From Pezizomycotina sp. ARF18 (lineage: Eukaryota > Ascomycota): 64,000 nucleotides of DNA. Every line of letters begins with the position of its first letter. Position 1 is the first letter of the stretch. The position numbers and the translations under genes were made by a program. Location: the NCBI GenBank assembly GCA_002224055.1, contig AZLU01000181.1, positions 1-64,000 on the forward strand, given 5' to 3'. The notes beneath the pieces were generated by a model. It worked only from the letters and a program-made list of their open reading frames with translations, did no database searches and had not been told where the DNA came from. Below, piece after piece: positions 52,741-64,000 of the stretch.

Positions 52741-55431
52741 CTAGGCACCGGGGCTTCGCATGTCCAGGTCGGCCGCAAATTAGAGACCATATCGTCTTTT
52801 GATGGCACGACATCCTGAGGGAGACGGCTGACACGGTATGCTCCAGAACGAATACCATACGTATTGGACATGCCCGTGCGATTGCTTCTTATGCTTCCAG
52901 TATCGCTCATATGATCGGATCCTGCTGCGAACCGCCGAGGAGGGGCAAATCAAGCCAGTAACGTTCCGGACTTGCGGAGTTGATGACTTTGCAGGCGCAA
53001 TTTATTAGTACATTGGCTGACAATAGTCTCGTGTATGAATCGAGAGCAGTCTCAGATATAACATTGGTAAATTTTCTTTTTTTTTTTAAATAAAACGGGA
53101 TTTCAAATGACTTACGGAGTAGGTAAACGTTTAGATCATCAAATGACGAAGCCAGGGGGACGTGGGCAGGAACAGCTGGTGAATAAGGTCGTGCCCACCT
53201 CTCAAACTTCCCGTTTCAGACGCTGTCCCAGACTGATAGTCTCGGACTCGCGGGCCTGGCGCAAATCCTATAGGTGAGGCGTAGGCATCCTCTTTGATCA
53301 AATGCGGTGACGGTAGCATTTGCAACGGTTCTGCCGGTTTCATTGGTCTTCTAGGCGACGGAGGACCGCGGTGCGCCATGGTGGCCCTGCGAAGCGGCAC
53401 TAGCAGATGAATAAGACCTGGGATAGGGATGAGGAATTTGGCCGGGTGGCCCTTGCTGCGGTGGTCTTTGGAACGGTGGGGCATCCTAGGCGGCGGTGTC
53501 ATCGCCCTCCGGAATGGTGGTTCCGCAAACGGCTTTTGCTGGCCAGCCATGACAAACTGGCCGGTCTGTTCATCGAACACTGGAGCGGAATTCGTCAGGG
53601 AAAAGGAACGGCGGAAGTCGCCGTGTTCATTATTATCATTTCCTGGTAGTAATCACCGTAATAATCATCATAGTAGTCTTCCTGGTAGGGCATCTGAACA
53701 GGTTGGTCCGCAGGGTTGTTGGCGTTCTGGTTTAAATCGTCGAAGTACTCCTTGTAAAAGGATCGTATGCGCATAGCTCTCTCTTCAGCGGAATCGTTGG
53801 GGTCAGCAGGAGCGGGTAGCGGGCGGAATCCCATTGAAAGACGCGATGTCATATGAATCATGACGATTGACTTCGAGGCCCTCCGACGACGCTTGGGTGC
53901 CTTTGCTTCGGCTCCCCGGCTTCCATTCAGCAGCGCCATCGATGGTAACTTCTGGGAGCGTAAATCCAAGATTCCGGTCGCCTCCTTGGGGAAGAGGCGT
54001 CACAAGACGCGTGTCACTGCTGGGGCTTGATGTTGAACGTGATGGAGTTCTTCCTTCTGTCGAAGCAGGGGACGAAGCGGTAATTCTACCGCGAGGTCTC
54101 CGCCAAATTGAGAATTGGAGCTTCCTCGATGGTAACTTCTGGAGCGTAAATCCAAGATTCCGGTCGCCTCCTTGGGCGAAGGAGGCGTCACAAAGAACGC
54201 GCTGTCATGCTGGGCTTGATGTTGAACGTGACTGGAGTTCTTCCCTTCTGTCGAAGCAGGGGACGAAGCCGGTAATTCTACCGCGAGGTCTCCGCCAAAT
54301 TGAGAATTGGAGCTTCCACCAGGACTAGCCCTTTGGGAGTCACCGCTGTCAAACTGCGGAGGTTTGACGTTTTTATCAGGCCCGTTCGGCCGTCACTAGC
54401 CCCCACACCAATATGGGCGGCAAGGTGGAGGTGGCTTCGGCGCAAATCGCCACCATCCTTGTCAATATAAGAGTCCCTCTCATCAGTCTGTGAAGCGAAC
54501 AAGAAACCGTGAGACGCTTTGTTACGAGTGTCAGGGCTGGCTGCGGCTTGGGAACAGCGGGCAGCGATCCACCAGGATTTAGACGCAGAAAAGCCGCCAT
54601 GTAGAGACGCCGTCCTTGGCGGAGGGGAGGGGATGATTGAGAGATCTTCGCTTGATTTTGAATGAGGTCCGCTGTCGGGCTGTCGCTTGTATAGTCATCA
54701 TCACCCTTGTCTAATGGAGGCTGTGTAAAGGGAAGATTCTCGATTGCCCCCCTTGTGCGGCCGCTGCGAATGAGGAAATGACTGTATAGATGCATTTGCA
54801 GAACCTGGTGACATCGGGTTCGTACCATTCGCTGAGAGCGCAGTAGCAGGCCTATATGGATCCTCATCCACGCGGTATGCGCGTGGAGGGAATGGAGACT
54901 GTCATGCGAATTGTTGAGTTCCGGCGGAAGAAGGTAAGGTGCCCCGATGTCCATATCCATGGAGAATTGTTTTTTATGACCAGGCTTCTCCTCTCCAGGT
55001 ATACCACTGTCGCCAGATCGGTTCGAGCCAGTTCCTCGGGAGCTTGGTACGCCCATTCCGAAATCCATGCTCTTTGTTTTATCCATCTTGTCCTCCAGTC
55101 GCAACTTCTTCTTATTTCGCCGATGCAGGTAAAGCAGAACGACAATGGCGGCGACAACAGGGATCCTGATAAAGGAGAAGAATGGTTAGCGATACAACTA
55201 CGGACAGCAATCATCGTATACCCATAACATTACCACGGGAGGTACTATAATCAAACGTGTATGTGCAGTCCTATAGACGTATACACGTATTTGGGAAAGA
55301 ACTCACGCTGCTCCTAAGATGATCGGCAGAGTGGTAGTCCCTGGGCCATCGGAAACGGGTCTCTGGCACCTGGGAGAGTCGTCATTAGGCCCACAACTTG
55401 TGGTAGCGGCGGCTCGCCTCGCGATTGTCAT
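52741..55431 (-). CDS. Single-pass membrane protein with long disordered tail, fungal conserved type
   Basis: The start at 55431 gives MTIARRAAATTSCGPNDDSP then RCQRPVSDGPGTTTLPIILG. A short N-terminal part with a CGPND...RC motif leads into the membrane helix, which spans an intron (IPVVAAIVVLLYLHRRNKKK). A juxtamembrane LEDKMDKTKSMDFGMG segment follows, characteristic of a conserved but uncharacterised ascomycete family as far as I recall. The rest is a Ser/Pro/Gly-rich tail of several hundred residues in shifting frames, including NLPFTQPPLDKGDDDYTSDS, RSFYKEYFDDLNQNANNPAD and MSDTGSIRSNRTGMSNTYGI. It ends across an indel as ADLDMRSPGA-stop at 52741. No cleavable signal peptide is seen. 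Two head-to-tail duplications inside it look artefactual. Function unknown; location at plasma or internal membrane is inferred. Confidence 0.75.
53939..54317. repeat. Head-to-tail duplication, 187 + 192 bp
   Basis: Copy 1 at 53939-54125 and copy 2 at 54126-54317 match along their whole length. Reading them side by side I count about eleven single-base insertions or deletions and no substitutions. Confidence 0.9.
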
Positions 55432-55478
55432 ATCTCTCTCAAGCGGCGGCTCGCCTCGCGATTGTCATATCTCTCTCA
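55405..55478. repeat. Head-to-tail duplication, 2 x 37 bp, over a start codon
   Basis: Two adjacent 37-bp units beginning AGCGGCGGCTCGCCTCGCG. Each carries the same ATG of the membrane-protein gene, so the start is present twice. Confidence 0.9.
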
Positions 55479-57475
55479 ATGATCACCTTTGAAGGTATAT
55501 CGTCGGAATAGCAAAGCGTGATCAATGACATTCTACTACAGGTTGCGCGACATGCCGCCTGCATTGTGCAACTTTTGATGGTGTCGTTTAATGTTGCATT
55601 TTTATTTTTATTTTATTTTCAAGCACGGAAGGAAATTTCGGCGGATGAAATCAAAAGAACAAATTGATAGAGGATTTAATCCGTGGTATATGCCGCAAAT
55701 TCCGATAGAGGGCCAAATTTCACAAGGCAAGCCTAAAGGGAATCGACACAAGGGATCGTCAAAGCAGGTTTTTCAAAGGCATGAGGTTCCGGAACTACTG
55801 TAGGCGGATGGACTAAGTTAGTTCGTGGTTGTTGGCATGAGTTGCTAACACCCATGGCTAGTCATATATTGCTATTAAATAAGTGTACACAAGGAAAGAA
55901 AAGATATTCGAAATGCGAGAGATACAAGAGACTTACCGCTAGGAACCGGGAAAAAAATGTGTGTACAGATTGAGATGTGAAAACGAGCGTTAGATGTACG
56001 GTATTTCGATGATAAAAAAAAAAAAAAAAAAAATCAAAACGGCAAAGATACACTCGGGTCGTAAAAGGGTTTATATCCGTTATATTGACAATCCGTCCGG
56101 TTTGGTATGACAATCGCTCGAGGTGTGAGTTTTCCCTTATTGTATGTGATGTTGCGAATATATATCGAGAAAAGGGGGCTGTCCAAAAAAAATCAAATAA
56201 AAAAATATAAAAAAATAAAATAAAAAAAAAAAAAACTAAGATCCGAGGATGGAAAAGGAACGAGATACTATTATAAAAAAAAAACTAAAAGTAGTAACGT
56301 AAATGAAGGAGAGAATGAAATAAAAAGTATTATCTATTAGAAGAAAGAAAAAAAAATTGATTGAAGGGAGCGTGTGTAGAAGATTGAAGAACAACAGTAG
56401 TATAACAAAATAATGTAAGGGTGCAAAAAGCAGGAGGAAGGAACAATAGAAATTAGAACAACACCGTCACAACAAGGAGAGAAACAGAAAGAGAGAGAGA
56501 GAGAGAAAGAGAGAGGAAGGGAGAAAGTAATAAAAAGGTAAATACCATTACAAAAGGTCACTTGGCAATAAAATAAATAAATAAATAAATAAAATAAATA
56601 ATAATGATAACAATAAAAAAAATAAAATAAAAAAAATTAAATATATCAAGCTAAGAAGTATTACTTCCTGATTAATTGATTTTAATTAATTAAAAATAGT
56701 AGCAGGGATTGGCTTATTTAGGGTGGAAAGAGAGTGTAGTGTGTGCCAGTATCAATTTGGTATCCCTACTTGCTTCTTTAGATATAGGTGGAAGTAGTGA
56801 AGAGAAAAAGCGACCAATTACAAAGCAGTCTTTCTTCTTTTTCTCTCTTCTTCTTCTCGAATTTCGAGCCAAAAACAGCCTAAAAATACAGAACCAATCT
56901 TCCCGTTTGTTCCAAGGGTAATAGAAAGGTTTTTTTTTTTTTTTTTCTTTCTCGTTACTTATACATTCCGCTCGCTGGTACGACGTGTAGTAAGAGCGAT
57001 ATATACTTGTAACTCAAGTATATATCGAATCTCAAAATTGCAAAATCTGGGATCTCGGATTCTGAACTCTCTTCACCCTTATGCACAAGGCGACTGGACC
57101 TACCTAAAAAAGGGGTAAAATGTCGTAGATCCCAGGTTGTTAAATCAGCCATTAAACTAAAAGCGAGCCTCTTTTGCGTCTTTAGCGCAGACTGGGGTGT
57201 GATACCCTAGTAATATATTATCCACCCAAAAAAAAAAAGGTACCGTCTCGATACGTGAATATTACAACAAACGTGGACAACAACTACTATCAGCAAAACC
57301 TCCACGCAACAAGCCCCGGCTACAGCATTGGATAACACCTCAAAACGGCGGTATAGACCGTTTTTGCGATGAGCTTGAATTTCGCTAGCACATTAAATTG
57401 CAGGCTACCTCCGACCTCGAACTCCCAAAGAAACGAGATTATATTATTATAATTTGAAAAAACGAAAGAAAAAAT
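55432..57475. other. 2-kb spacer, no firm gene
   Basis: AT-rich with A runs, AAAT units and a GA repeat near 56478-56520. Possible small frames at 55591-55803 (plus, Lys-rich), 56709-56921 (plus) and 56955-57152 (minus, MADLTTWDLRHFTPFLG) have acceptable composition but no domain or splice support. Confidence 0.4.
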
Positions 57476-58432
57476 ATGGCGAAAAAGAGAACTGCCTTCA
57501 AGTTGCACGACGCGGGAGACGATGATACCCGGGAAGAAAATGCTGCGGCATTCTTGGATGAACAAGACGATGATACCGGGAAGAAATGCTGCGGCATTCT
57601 TGGATGAACAAGGTGAGCAAAAACAACATCCCCTTCCTTTTCCTTAAAAAGAAAAAAGCCCCCCCCAACGGGCCGCGATGATGTTTTTATCTTGAACCTG
57701 TTTCCTACGTAAATAAAATCTGATATATATACCTTAAAGAAAAAGGTTATATTGGGACTGTTATAACCCCTTAATAGTTGATAAGTGTATAAATTTAATC
57801 GAGCGAATTTCTACTCGTCGTTTCCAAAGCTTGCTATTTCCTTGGTTAACCTTTGTTCCCCGACTATACATCCATGTTGCTGTATAGAACAAGAACAGCT
57901 GATAGAGAGGCTCCGTTTTGAAAACGATGAAAAGAACGCGGTCTTTATTGTATGGGCATAGTCGTATTCCGCAGTCTACGTTTCCCTCCCCTTTCAAACG
58001 AATGCCTTAAGACTGGATTGGGCTAACCAGACACCTTCCAGCTGGCATTCACCTGTCTCTCACTCTTATCCGATATTGTTCTACGTTGTGCGGATATTCT
58101 ACGGTAACTTTGGGCTTCTTGATGCCTTATCCATCAGCTCGTTAGCTATGACGGCCTTTCGATCAATTACATCCCTCTACGGACCGAAGTATACAAAAAA
58201 ACGCTTACCTGGAGCTTTTCGCCCGCCAAAAAACATTCCGCTCCTGAACTCCATCCTCGTCGGGCTCATTACTTTGATATCGGTCATTGGGGAAATCCAA
58301 GTACGAAAGGTGACAGTACTTTAGATTAATGCCCTGGTCGTATGTGTTTTCTGTTTCGCTTGGGAAATGGACAATGTCTAGCGTCCATATCTCGGAGCTC
58401 GAACTCTCAAGTACAAATATAAGGGCGCATAA
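57476..58432 (+). CDS. Small multi-pass membrane protein, unassigned
   Basis: Exon 1 starts MAKKRTAFKLHDAGDDDTRE and ends LDEQ at a GTGAGC donor near 57613. After an intron the frame EQEQLIERLRFENDEKNAVF leads into hydrophobic stretches (AVYVSLPFQTNALRL, then LNSILVGLITLISVIG). The end reads ALVVCVFCFAWEMDN and GARTLKYKYKGA-stop at 58432. Frame changes between exons make the number of helices uncertain, perhaps three or four. The charged N-terminus, hydrophobic middle and short basic end suggest a conserved fungal membrane protein, but I cannot name it. A 48-bp duplication sits in exon 1. Confidence 0.6.
57518..57611. repeat. Head-to-tail duplication, 48 + 46 bp
   Basis: GACGATGATACCCGGGAAG... 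is repeated at once, the second copy lacking one C and one A. Kept as is, it would shift the frame of exon 1. Confidence 0.9.
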
Positions 58433-59527
58433 GATGCCGAAAGAATAAATTAGAGAAGAGATCAGAAATCAGAAATAAATAAGGAAGGGAAAGAATAGAT
58501 AAAGGGAAAGGAAGTAAGAAGAGCAGGGGAGAGAAAGAAGATAAAGACGGAAAGGGGGGAAATTCAAATATTACGATTCTATGTCGCGGAAGAAAAGACA
58601 GAAGCGCCATCACATACAAGAACAAGAAGTTCTGTGAAGTACTTGGTACTTTTTCTCTCTCCTCTTTTTTCTTCTTCTGCTGTAACATAGAACGTAGTTC
58701 TCGGTAGAGCATATACTCCTTACATATTCACCAAAGCCCTCCTTGTCAGAGCAAGATTCTTGCTAGCTCTACTTACGCGATTGTTCTTCATTCATTTAAT
58801 GTGACCAGGATACTGTATATAATCATTCGTTAACCAAAAGGAAAGGACTTGATTCGAATATTCATTAATATTGGGTTTATCATATGGGATTTTAATAGGC
58901 AGATATAAAAAGCACTTCAATGAACAGGTTAGTCCGGCAAGAATGTGCATCCAAATCAGTCACAACGTACGTCGACTAACGAACTATATCTAACAGTGGT
59001 TAGCCTTGACAGCAATTAGAGCAAGCTAAAAGCTATTTAGAAAAAAAAACTGTTCCTTTCTGGTTTTTGATTCTACTATGGAGGGGACAAGAAGAGAAGA
59101 ATTGTTTTGAGCTCGTCTTTATTGCTTATTGGGAAGTTTTTTTTACCCCTTCGGCGAACCCTAATATTATTCGATCATACACATGATGTTTTAAATCCGA
59201 GTTGCTTATCTCCCAGAAGGCTAGCAAGAGAATAAATACCTTTGCAAAGGATAATATGACTTTCTTAGAAAAAAACAGGCTATACCGCTTTCGTGCTCCA
59301 GTAACTCCCAGTCGGCACCACAAGACTTCTTATACGACTTATCAAATAGAAAGGAATAAGGGTAAATCGGTGAAGAAAGGACAGGAACTGAAGGGGAAAA
59401 ATTAAAGAAGGATGAAGGAAAAGAAGAACGACTAACGAAGATGAGAAGGAAAAAAAAAAAGAAGAAACCCAGTACGGTGCTTGAAGCGGCGTATCTAACA
59501 ATGATAGTAAGAAAATATCGTATATCA
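58433..59527. other. Convergent spacer, no gene seen
   Basis: Starts with a purine-rich block at about 58436-58560, then AT-rich DNA. It holds the 3' ends of the small membrane-protein gene and of exportin-1. Open frames are hydrophobic translations of the pyrimidine strand. Confidence 0.5.
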
Positions 59528-62500
59528 TCAAAGGTCGTCGTCTGCATCCATATCCGAGGCTTTAATAGCTCCGACCTTCATTGCACGCTCTCTTACTTTC
59601 CTGGCGGCTTCCATTCATTTTCCCGTTCTTCAGCGAAAAGTTCTGCGTTGTCGCCGCTAAATTCCTTCAGCTGGATAAGGAAATCTCGGAGGTTAAGCTT
59701 GAAGCGCGCTAGATCCGAATTTAATGTGAAAGGCCGTCTACAAACGACCTTACTTGCGCTCTAAGAAAAAAGAACTATGTTAGAGAATTGGGTTGAGATA
59801 AAAAAAATTCTTGGGGAAAAGGAGGAGAGAAGAAACACAGCAGAGCGAGTTACTTACTGTTGCAAATGAGAAAATGCATTGATTAAGAGTGTGCAAACAA
59901 TTCTCGGAGGAACACGCATTTGGTGCCAGGCGCCGCCTGACCTGGTTTGGTATAAGGGTGCTTGATCTTTCCGGACTCCACGATAGCAAAACATCCGGAC
60001 ATAGAAGAGATTGCAATTTAAACCCTTAATAATGGTAAACATCAGCAATCGAACTGAAAAAAACGTCAAAGAACTGCCAGCCCCGGCAAGGGCAAAACAT
60101 ACCGCTTGTGATCATGTCCGTCAAAAACGAAAAATAGTCTGGAGTATCGGAATAAAGAACTGCTGGAAAAACGCCGTCGATGTTCCGGGTCGGTTTCAGC
60201 ATGTTATTGACCATTTCTACTAACATGTTCAAGCCGGCCGCTTCGACGTCACGGTTATCATGTTTACTAGCCCAGAGACAGGCATCGATAACGAGCTTGA
60301 ATTGCCGAGGATCAAGTTTCAGGAGCGCTAAAATATAATTGTAAGTGGGATTGGAAATATTAGGTCAAGATTGAAAAAAAAAAAAAGGGGGGGGGGGGGA
60401 GGGATAGAGGATAGAGGATAGAGGGAGAGAGAGCTGGCCATTTAAGCTACCAGGAAAGCAGCTTAGGTTGATGGAACGAAGGAATTTGAAGAATTCTACT
60501 CGATGCTCGGATATTCGGAGAAGTCCTTATTGATCATCTCAAGTGTACATTCAAAAACATGGTCCATGATATAGGCTATTTTATCATGCATCATCCCTAT
60601 CCCAGGAGTGTCAGTATTTATCTACCTATACTCCAATCATTTCCAAACTTACCTGGAGCTTGCTGATAATAGTTGACATAACGTTCAAAACTTCGGGATC
60701 TCTGGCGTCGGGCACATTCCCTGCATAATCCTTAAGCACTGCGTCGAGCAATGGAGGCACTATATTTGAATTGACGACTTCGAGATCATCGGCTTTCTGG
60801 ACGTATATGTCAATCAATTTCAATATTTCTTTCTTGACAGTCCGTAGTCTCGGATGCGCGGCATTTTGGTAGCAATGGACCTTGAATAGAAGTAATCAGT
60901 TGTGCCTTTATCAAGATGTACTTGTTCACATTGAGATACAAATGGTTGGGTCGAGGCGATTGATATATGTCATAAGTTTCTCTTCAGTCTCTTTGCTTTC
61001 AAACTTACCGTCCTTTGCAACTCCTTCTGATATCATCCGGCTCACAGCTTGATACATAGAGAGCATGTCTAAGTATATGCGAGCGATCTGGGGATAATAA
61101 TAACTGCCGATTGAGGTGCAAGCTGAAACATTGGTTTCATAACATTGCCCACGATCTTGATTGTGCTAGGATCTCGAGAATGGCAGGGTTACTTTTAGCC
61201 TGGTTATGATGGCGTCCCACTATTGTATTGATGTCAAGGTATTAGCTAGTTAGTCGTTCTCCTCTTTTCTTTTTCTTTTTTTCCTTTCTTCTCTTTCTTT
61301 ATATTGAAGTCCAAAAGCAATAAAATGGAGGGTAAATTCGCGTACAGCTTGATTAGGAAGCAACATCAAATCACTGATGAGTCGTTCTTGAATCTGCTTT
61401 TGGCCTTGAGCGCTGATCATGCAGCCACATGCTTCGTAGAAAGTATGAACTTGGATGGTTGTAAGTCACAGGTGATTTTAGGCATTGTGCGAACAATTTC
61501 GTCAATGAAGGGCTCGGATTCTCCAGGTTGCAGGGCAACAAAGTGTCGCTTGCACTTATTCGCTATCTTATAAAAGTATCGCAAGCCATGTCCTGGACAC
61601 CTGGTTGGTTGTCAGTACGACGAGTTGAAGTGATACGAGCTGATTGGACGGGGAATGAGAAATTAACCTTCGTGTGTTCATGCATGAATGTCGAAACAAT
61701 TTGTTTACCACTGTTTTGAGGAATTTCCAATGCGCTTTTAGGAAACGAGGGTACTGTCCGACAATATACATGATATTGGACGCCACGACAGCCTTGTTGT
61801 CTTTGCCGCGTTTCATTTCTGTCAAACCGAGAAGATCCTTGATGACTGTGACTAGGAAACGTTTTCGGTCTCTTCGTTCATAGCTCCAGAGATAGACCGA
61901 TGGCCCAGCAAAGGGTATTGCAGTTCGCCCATGACCATTCTGATCCATCCACTTGACGGGCTAGTTTCTCAGACATGATGTTCTCTGTGTCCACGACGTC
62001 CAGATGGGTCAGGTAGACGAGGCACTCTCTGGTGGTCTTGTAGAGCTGGATCGTGTCGCCTTCTTTCACAATTCTCTCACAATTTCACCTTCGTCATTCT
62101 CGACGATGAGCACCTGTAATAGGTTAGTTATCAACTTGACAAATTTTTTCTTCATTTAATAACTGTTTTCACGAAGGAGGGAGAAAGGTAGATCAAGAAC
62201 GCATCGCTTTTTGTGGAGCGACTTTACCTCTTCTGGTTTGACCATTTTTCAATCATAACCTGACGTAGGTTTGAGAGTACTTCGGAGTAGTGATGTTTGC
62301 GCAGTGGGTAGTTATTCAGTAGCGTAGGGTGCGGGGCGCCTCCACTCAGCAGCGGGTTTAGATCAGATATTGGCAGCTGTTGCATTTCCTCGTACAATTC
62401 GGCGACCAGTTTCGTCCAGTACTCTAGACATATCTTGAATATTTCCCTATCATCGATTTGGCTGATTCGGATCAGATACAAATGGGAATGCACAAGGTAA

Positions 62501-64000
62501 TCCTTGTTGGTAACGACTCGATCAACTATACGGGAAATACGATCAATCTATTGATCCCAAGTTTGCCGAAAGACTAGAAAGCTATACGGAAAAAACAAGA
62601 AAGAGAAAAAAAAAAAAAAAGAGAGAGAGAGAAGGGTCGTATGATCATAGAGCTTGCTTTATAAATACCTTTAAGTGTGGGGTGAAGAAGTTGCATAGGA
62701 ATATAGCCAAATTTGGATGAACTCCTGATCCCTAGCGTTGCTTGTCACGTAAATCGCGCGAAGATCGGTGGATATTGGGATAATTTCAGATATTGTAGTC
62801 ATGACATTGGTAAACATGTTGACCAGTTTTTCATTGTATGAAACCTGTCCAGCAACTTGTAGGCCACCAATTTCGGTAAGGCACTTGAGGGCGACGTTTC
62901 GAAATGCCGGCACAGCAAGGAACCTGGTTCGTAGGGTTTCGATGATATTTGTTTCGAAATGTAACCTAGAGGAATCCAGTTCAAGAACCTAAGTAAAGTT
63001 TCGAGAGTAGCCATAATAAGTCCTTCTGCCGTGGCATTATTCAAAACATCTTGGCAGAGCTGGAAGATGGATGAGAATTCAGAACACATGGTAGTCTTCA
63101 GATTTTTTGTTTTGGATTGGGTCATTTGGTCGGCGGAAAAGTCAAAGACTTCTTCTGATAATAGTCTCAGGATGGCCATGTTATTTTCGCATATTGACAG
63201 ACTTGTTCTACAAGACTGTACGATCTCTGGATGAAAGACGGCCAGTTGTGTGGCCACTCCTGCTTCAGGATGGAAACAAGTACTAGGTTTAGCTTGTTTA
63301 TAAGAACTTTGTTCTGTTGCAACGTTTCCTCGCTAGATGAGCTCTGGATAATGAATTGACGACGAAATTTCGAATTCCTAAGATAGAATATAATGCAGTG
63401 CTTGCTTAGCCTTCTATTACATATATCAAAAAAAAGAAGAAGAAATGCGTTGTGTGAAACGCAAAGAAGGCATAGCGGAACGTGTAAGGTGCTGATATAC
63501 CTTGACATTGATCTTTTGGAAGGATCTTCCATCGTGTTTGGATGACATTGTCGAGAACCTGTAGACCCAGATCTTGACAACGAATGATGAAATGCGCAGG
63601 CGCAAGACGTGCGTTAGCAGGCACCCGACAATATTAACAGGATTCGACAAAACTAAGGAGTGTAAAGCTTTCTCCGTCACGTAAAACCGTTTAAAAAAAA
63701 AAAAAAAGAAAAAAAAAAGATGCTTGAAGGATGAGACATGTGAAGAAGGTAGTAGAAAAGGGAAGATAGTGAGGAGACCGAGGAGAATAAGCGCATCGGA
63801 GCTTGAAGGGAAGGCCAAACATTTTGTTTGCGGATAACTTGCGGACTCGAGAATCTTGTCGACCATTATCCACGAATCTGGGTTTTCCCTGAACTATAAA
63901 CGGCGGATATATGCGTGAATTAGCAAGCGCGAATATTGCTCGGTATAAACGAGAAACGGTCAAACATCGAAGAAGGAGCTAGTGATCGTACCTGGTTCAA
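59528..64000 (-). CDS. XPO1: Exportin-1 (CRM1/XPO1), 5' end outside window
   Basis: Karyopherin that exports NES proteins and pre-60S particles with Ran-GTP. The window end cuts the first exon, which ends at a GTACGA donor near 63992. Then come [118 protein letters not shown] and [20 protein letters not shown]. The NES-groove region reads [20 protein letters not shown], then [20 protein letters not shown] and [11 protein letters not shown]. The C-terminal part has [32 protein letters not shown], and across indels [18 protein letters not shown], ending [11 protein letters not shown]-stop at 59528. There are many introns and many one-base indels. HEAT-repeat length and order match CRM1. Confidence 0.95.
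60374..60399. repeat. Composite homopolymer A13-G13
   Basis: Thirteen A followed by thirteen G on the plus strand inside an exportin-1 intron, followed by a short GATAGAG repeat. Confidence 0.8.

Noticed and set aside
53939-54317. Direct repeats considered as ends of a mobile element
   Set aside because: The copies are adjacent with no internal segment, coding throughout, and differ only by indels; an assembly join fits better.

Overview
The window looks like nuclear DNA of a filamentous ascomycete fungus. Genes are broken by many short GT-AG introns and separated by AT-rich spacers full of homopolymers and microsatellites. The recognisable proteins are eukaryotic housekeeping or fungal types: casein kinase I, p24, Rix7, Vps20, a mitochondrial carrier, Slx1, Rsp5, Pab2, a CHY/RING ligase, Pho81 and exportin-1, plus fungal secreted or wall proteins (PLC-like phosphodiesterase, a GPI-type Cys-rich protein, an expansin-like DPBB protein and two single-pass membrane proteins). 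No order or genus can be fixed from sequence alone. I found no rRNA, tRNA, CRISPR, transposon or virus-like element.

Layout. 1-0.8 kb: 3' end of a casein kinase I gene (+). 2.6-3.6 kb: p24 cargo receptor (-). 5.2-7.3 kb: secreted PLC-like phosphodiesterase (-). 10-12 kb: three poorly resolved coding patches. 12.5-15.6 kb RIX7 (-) and 16.2-17.3 kb VPS20 (+) share a divergent promoter. 18.5-20.6 kb: mitochondrial carrier (-). 22.9-24.7 kb SLX1 (+) converges on a GPI-anchor-type Cys-rich protein at 25.0-25.8 kb (-). 27.5-30.7 kb: RSP5 (-). 32.5-33.3 kb: expansin-like protein (-). 34.5-35.6 kb: PAB2 (+). 37.8-40.2 kb: CHY/CTCHY/RING ubiquitin ligase (+). 40.5-41.2 kb: unassigned coding patch (-). 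41.7-46.0 kb: PHO81 (-). 48-50 kb and 52.7-55.4 kb: two single-pass membrane proteins (-). 57.5-58.4 kb: small membrane protein (+). 59.5-64 kb: exportin-1 (-), its 5' end beyond the window.

The genes do not form a cluster with one function. They cover ribosome export (RIX7, exportin-1), endosomal ubiquitin sorting (RSP5, VPS20), phosphate sensing (PHO81), RNA and DNA maintenance (PAB2, SLX1) and the cell surface.

The most important technical point is that many conserved genes are interrupted by scattered single-base indels, and three head-to-tail duplications have copies differing only by indels. This is the signature of an under-polished long-read assembly, not of pseudogenes. Coordinates below are outer limits of genes whose reading frames must often be followed across indels. 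The most interesting biology is a PHO81 start codon split by an intron, an 18-nt micro-exon in the same gene, a Thr at the leptomycin-B position of exportin-1, and recurrent composite A-run/G-run tracts. I did not find a convincing new multi-gene system.
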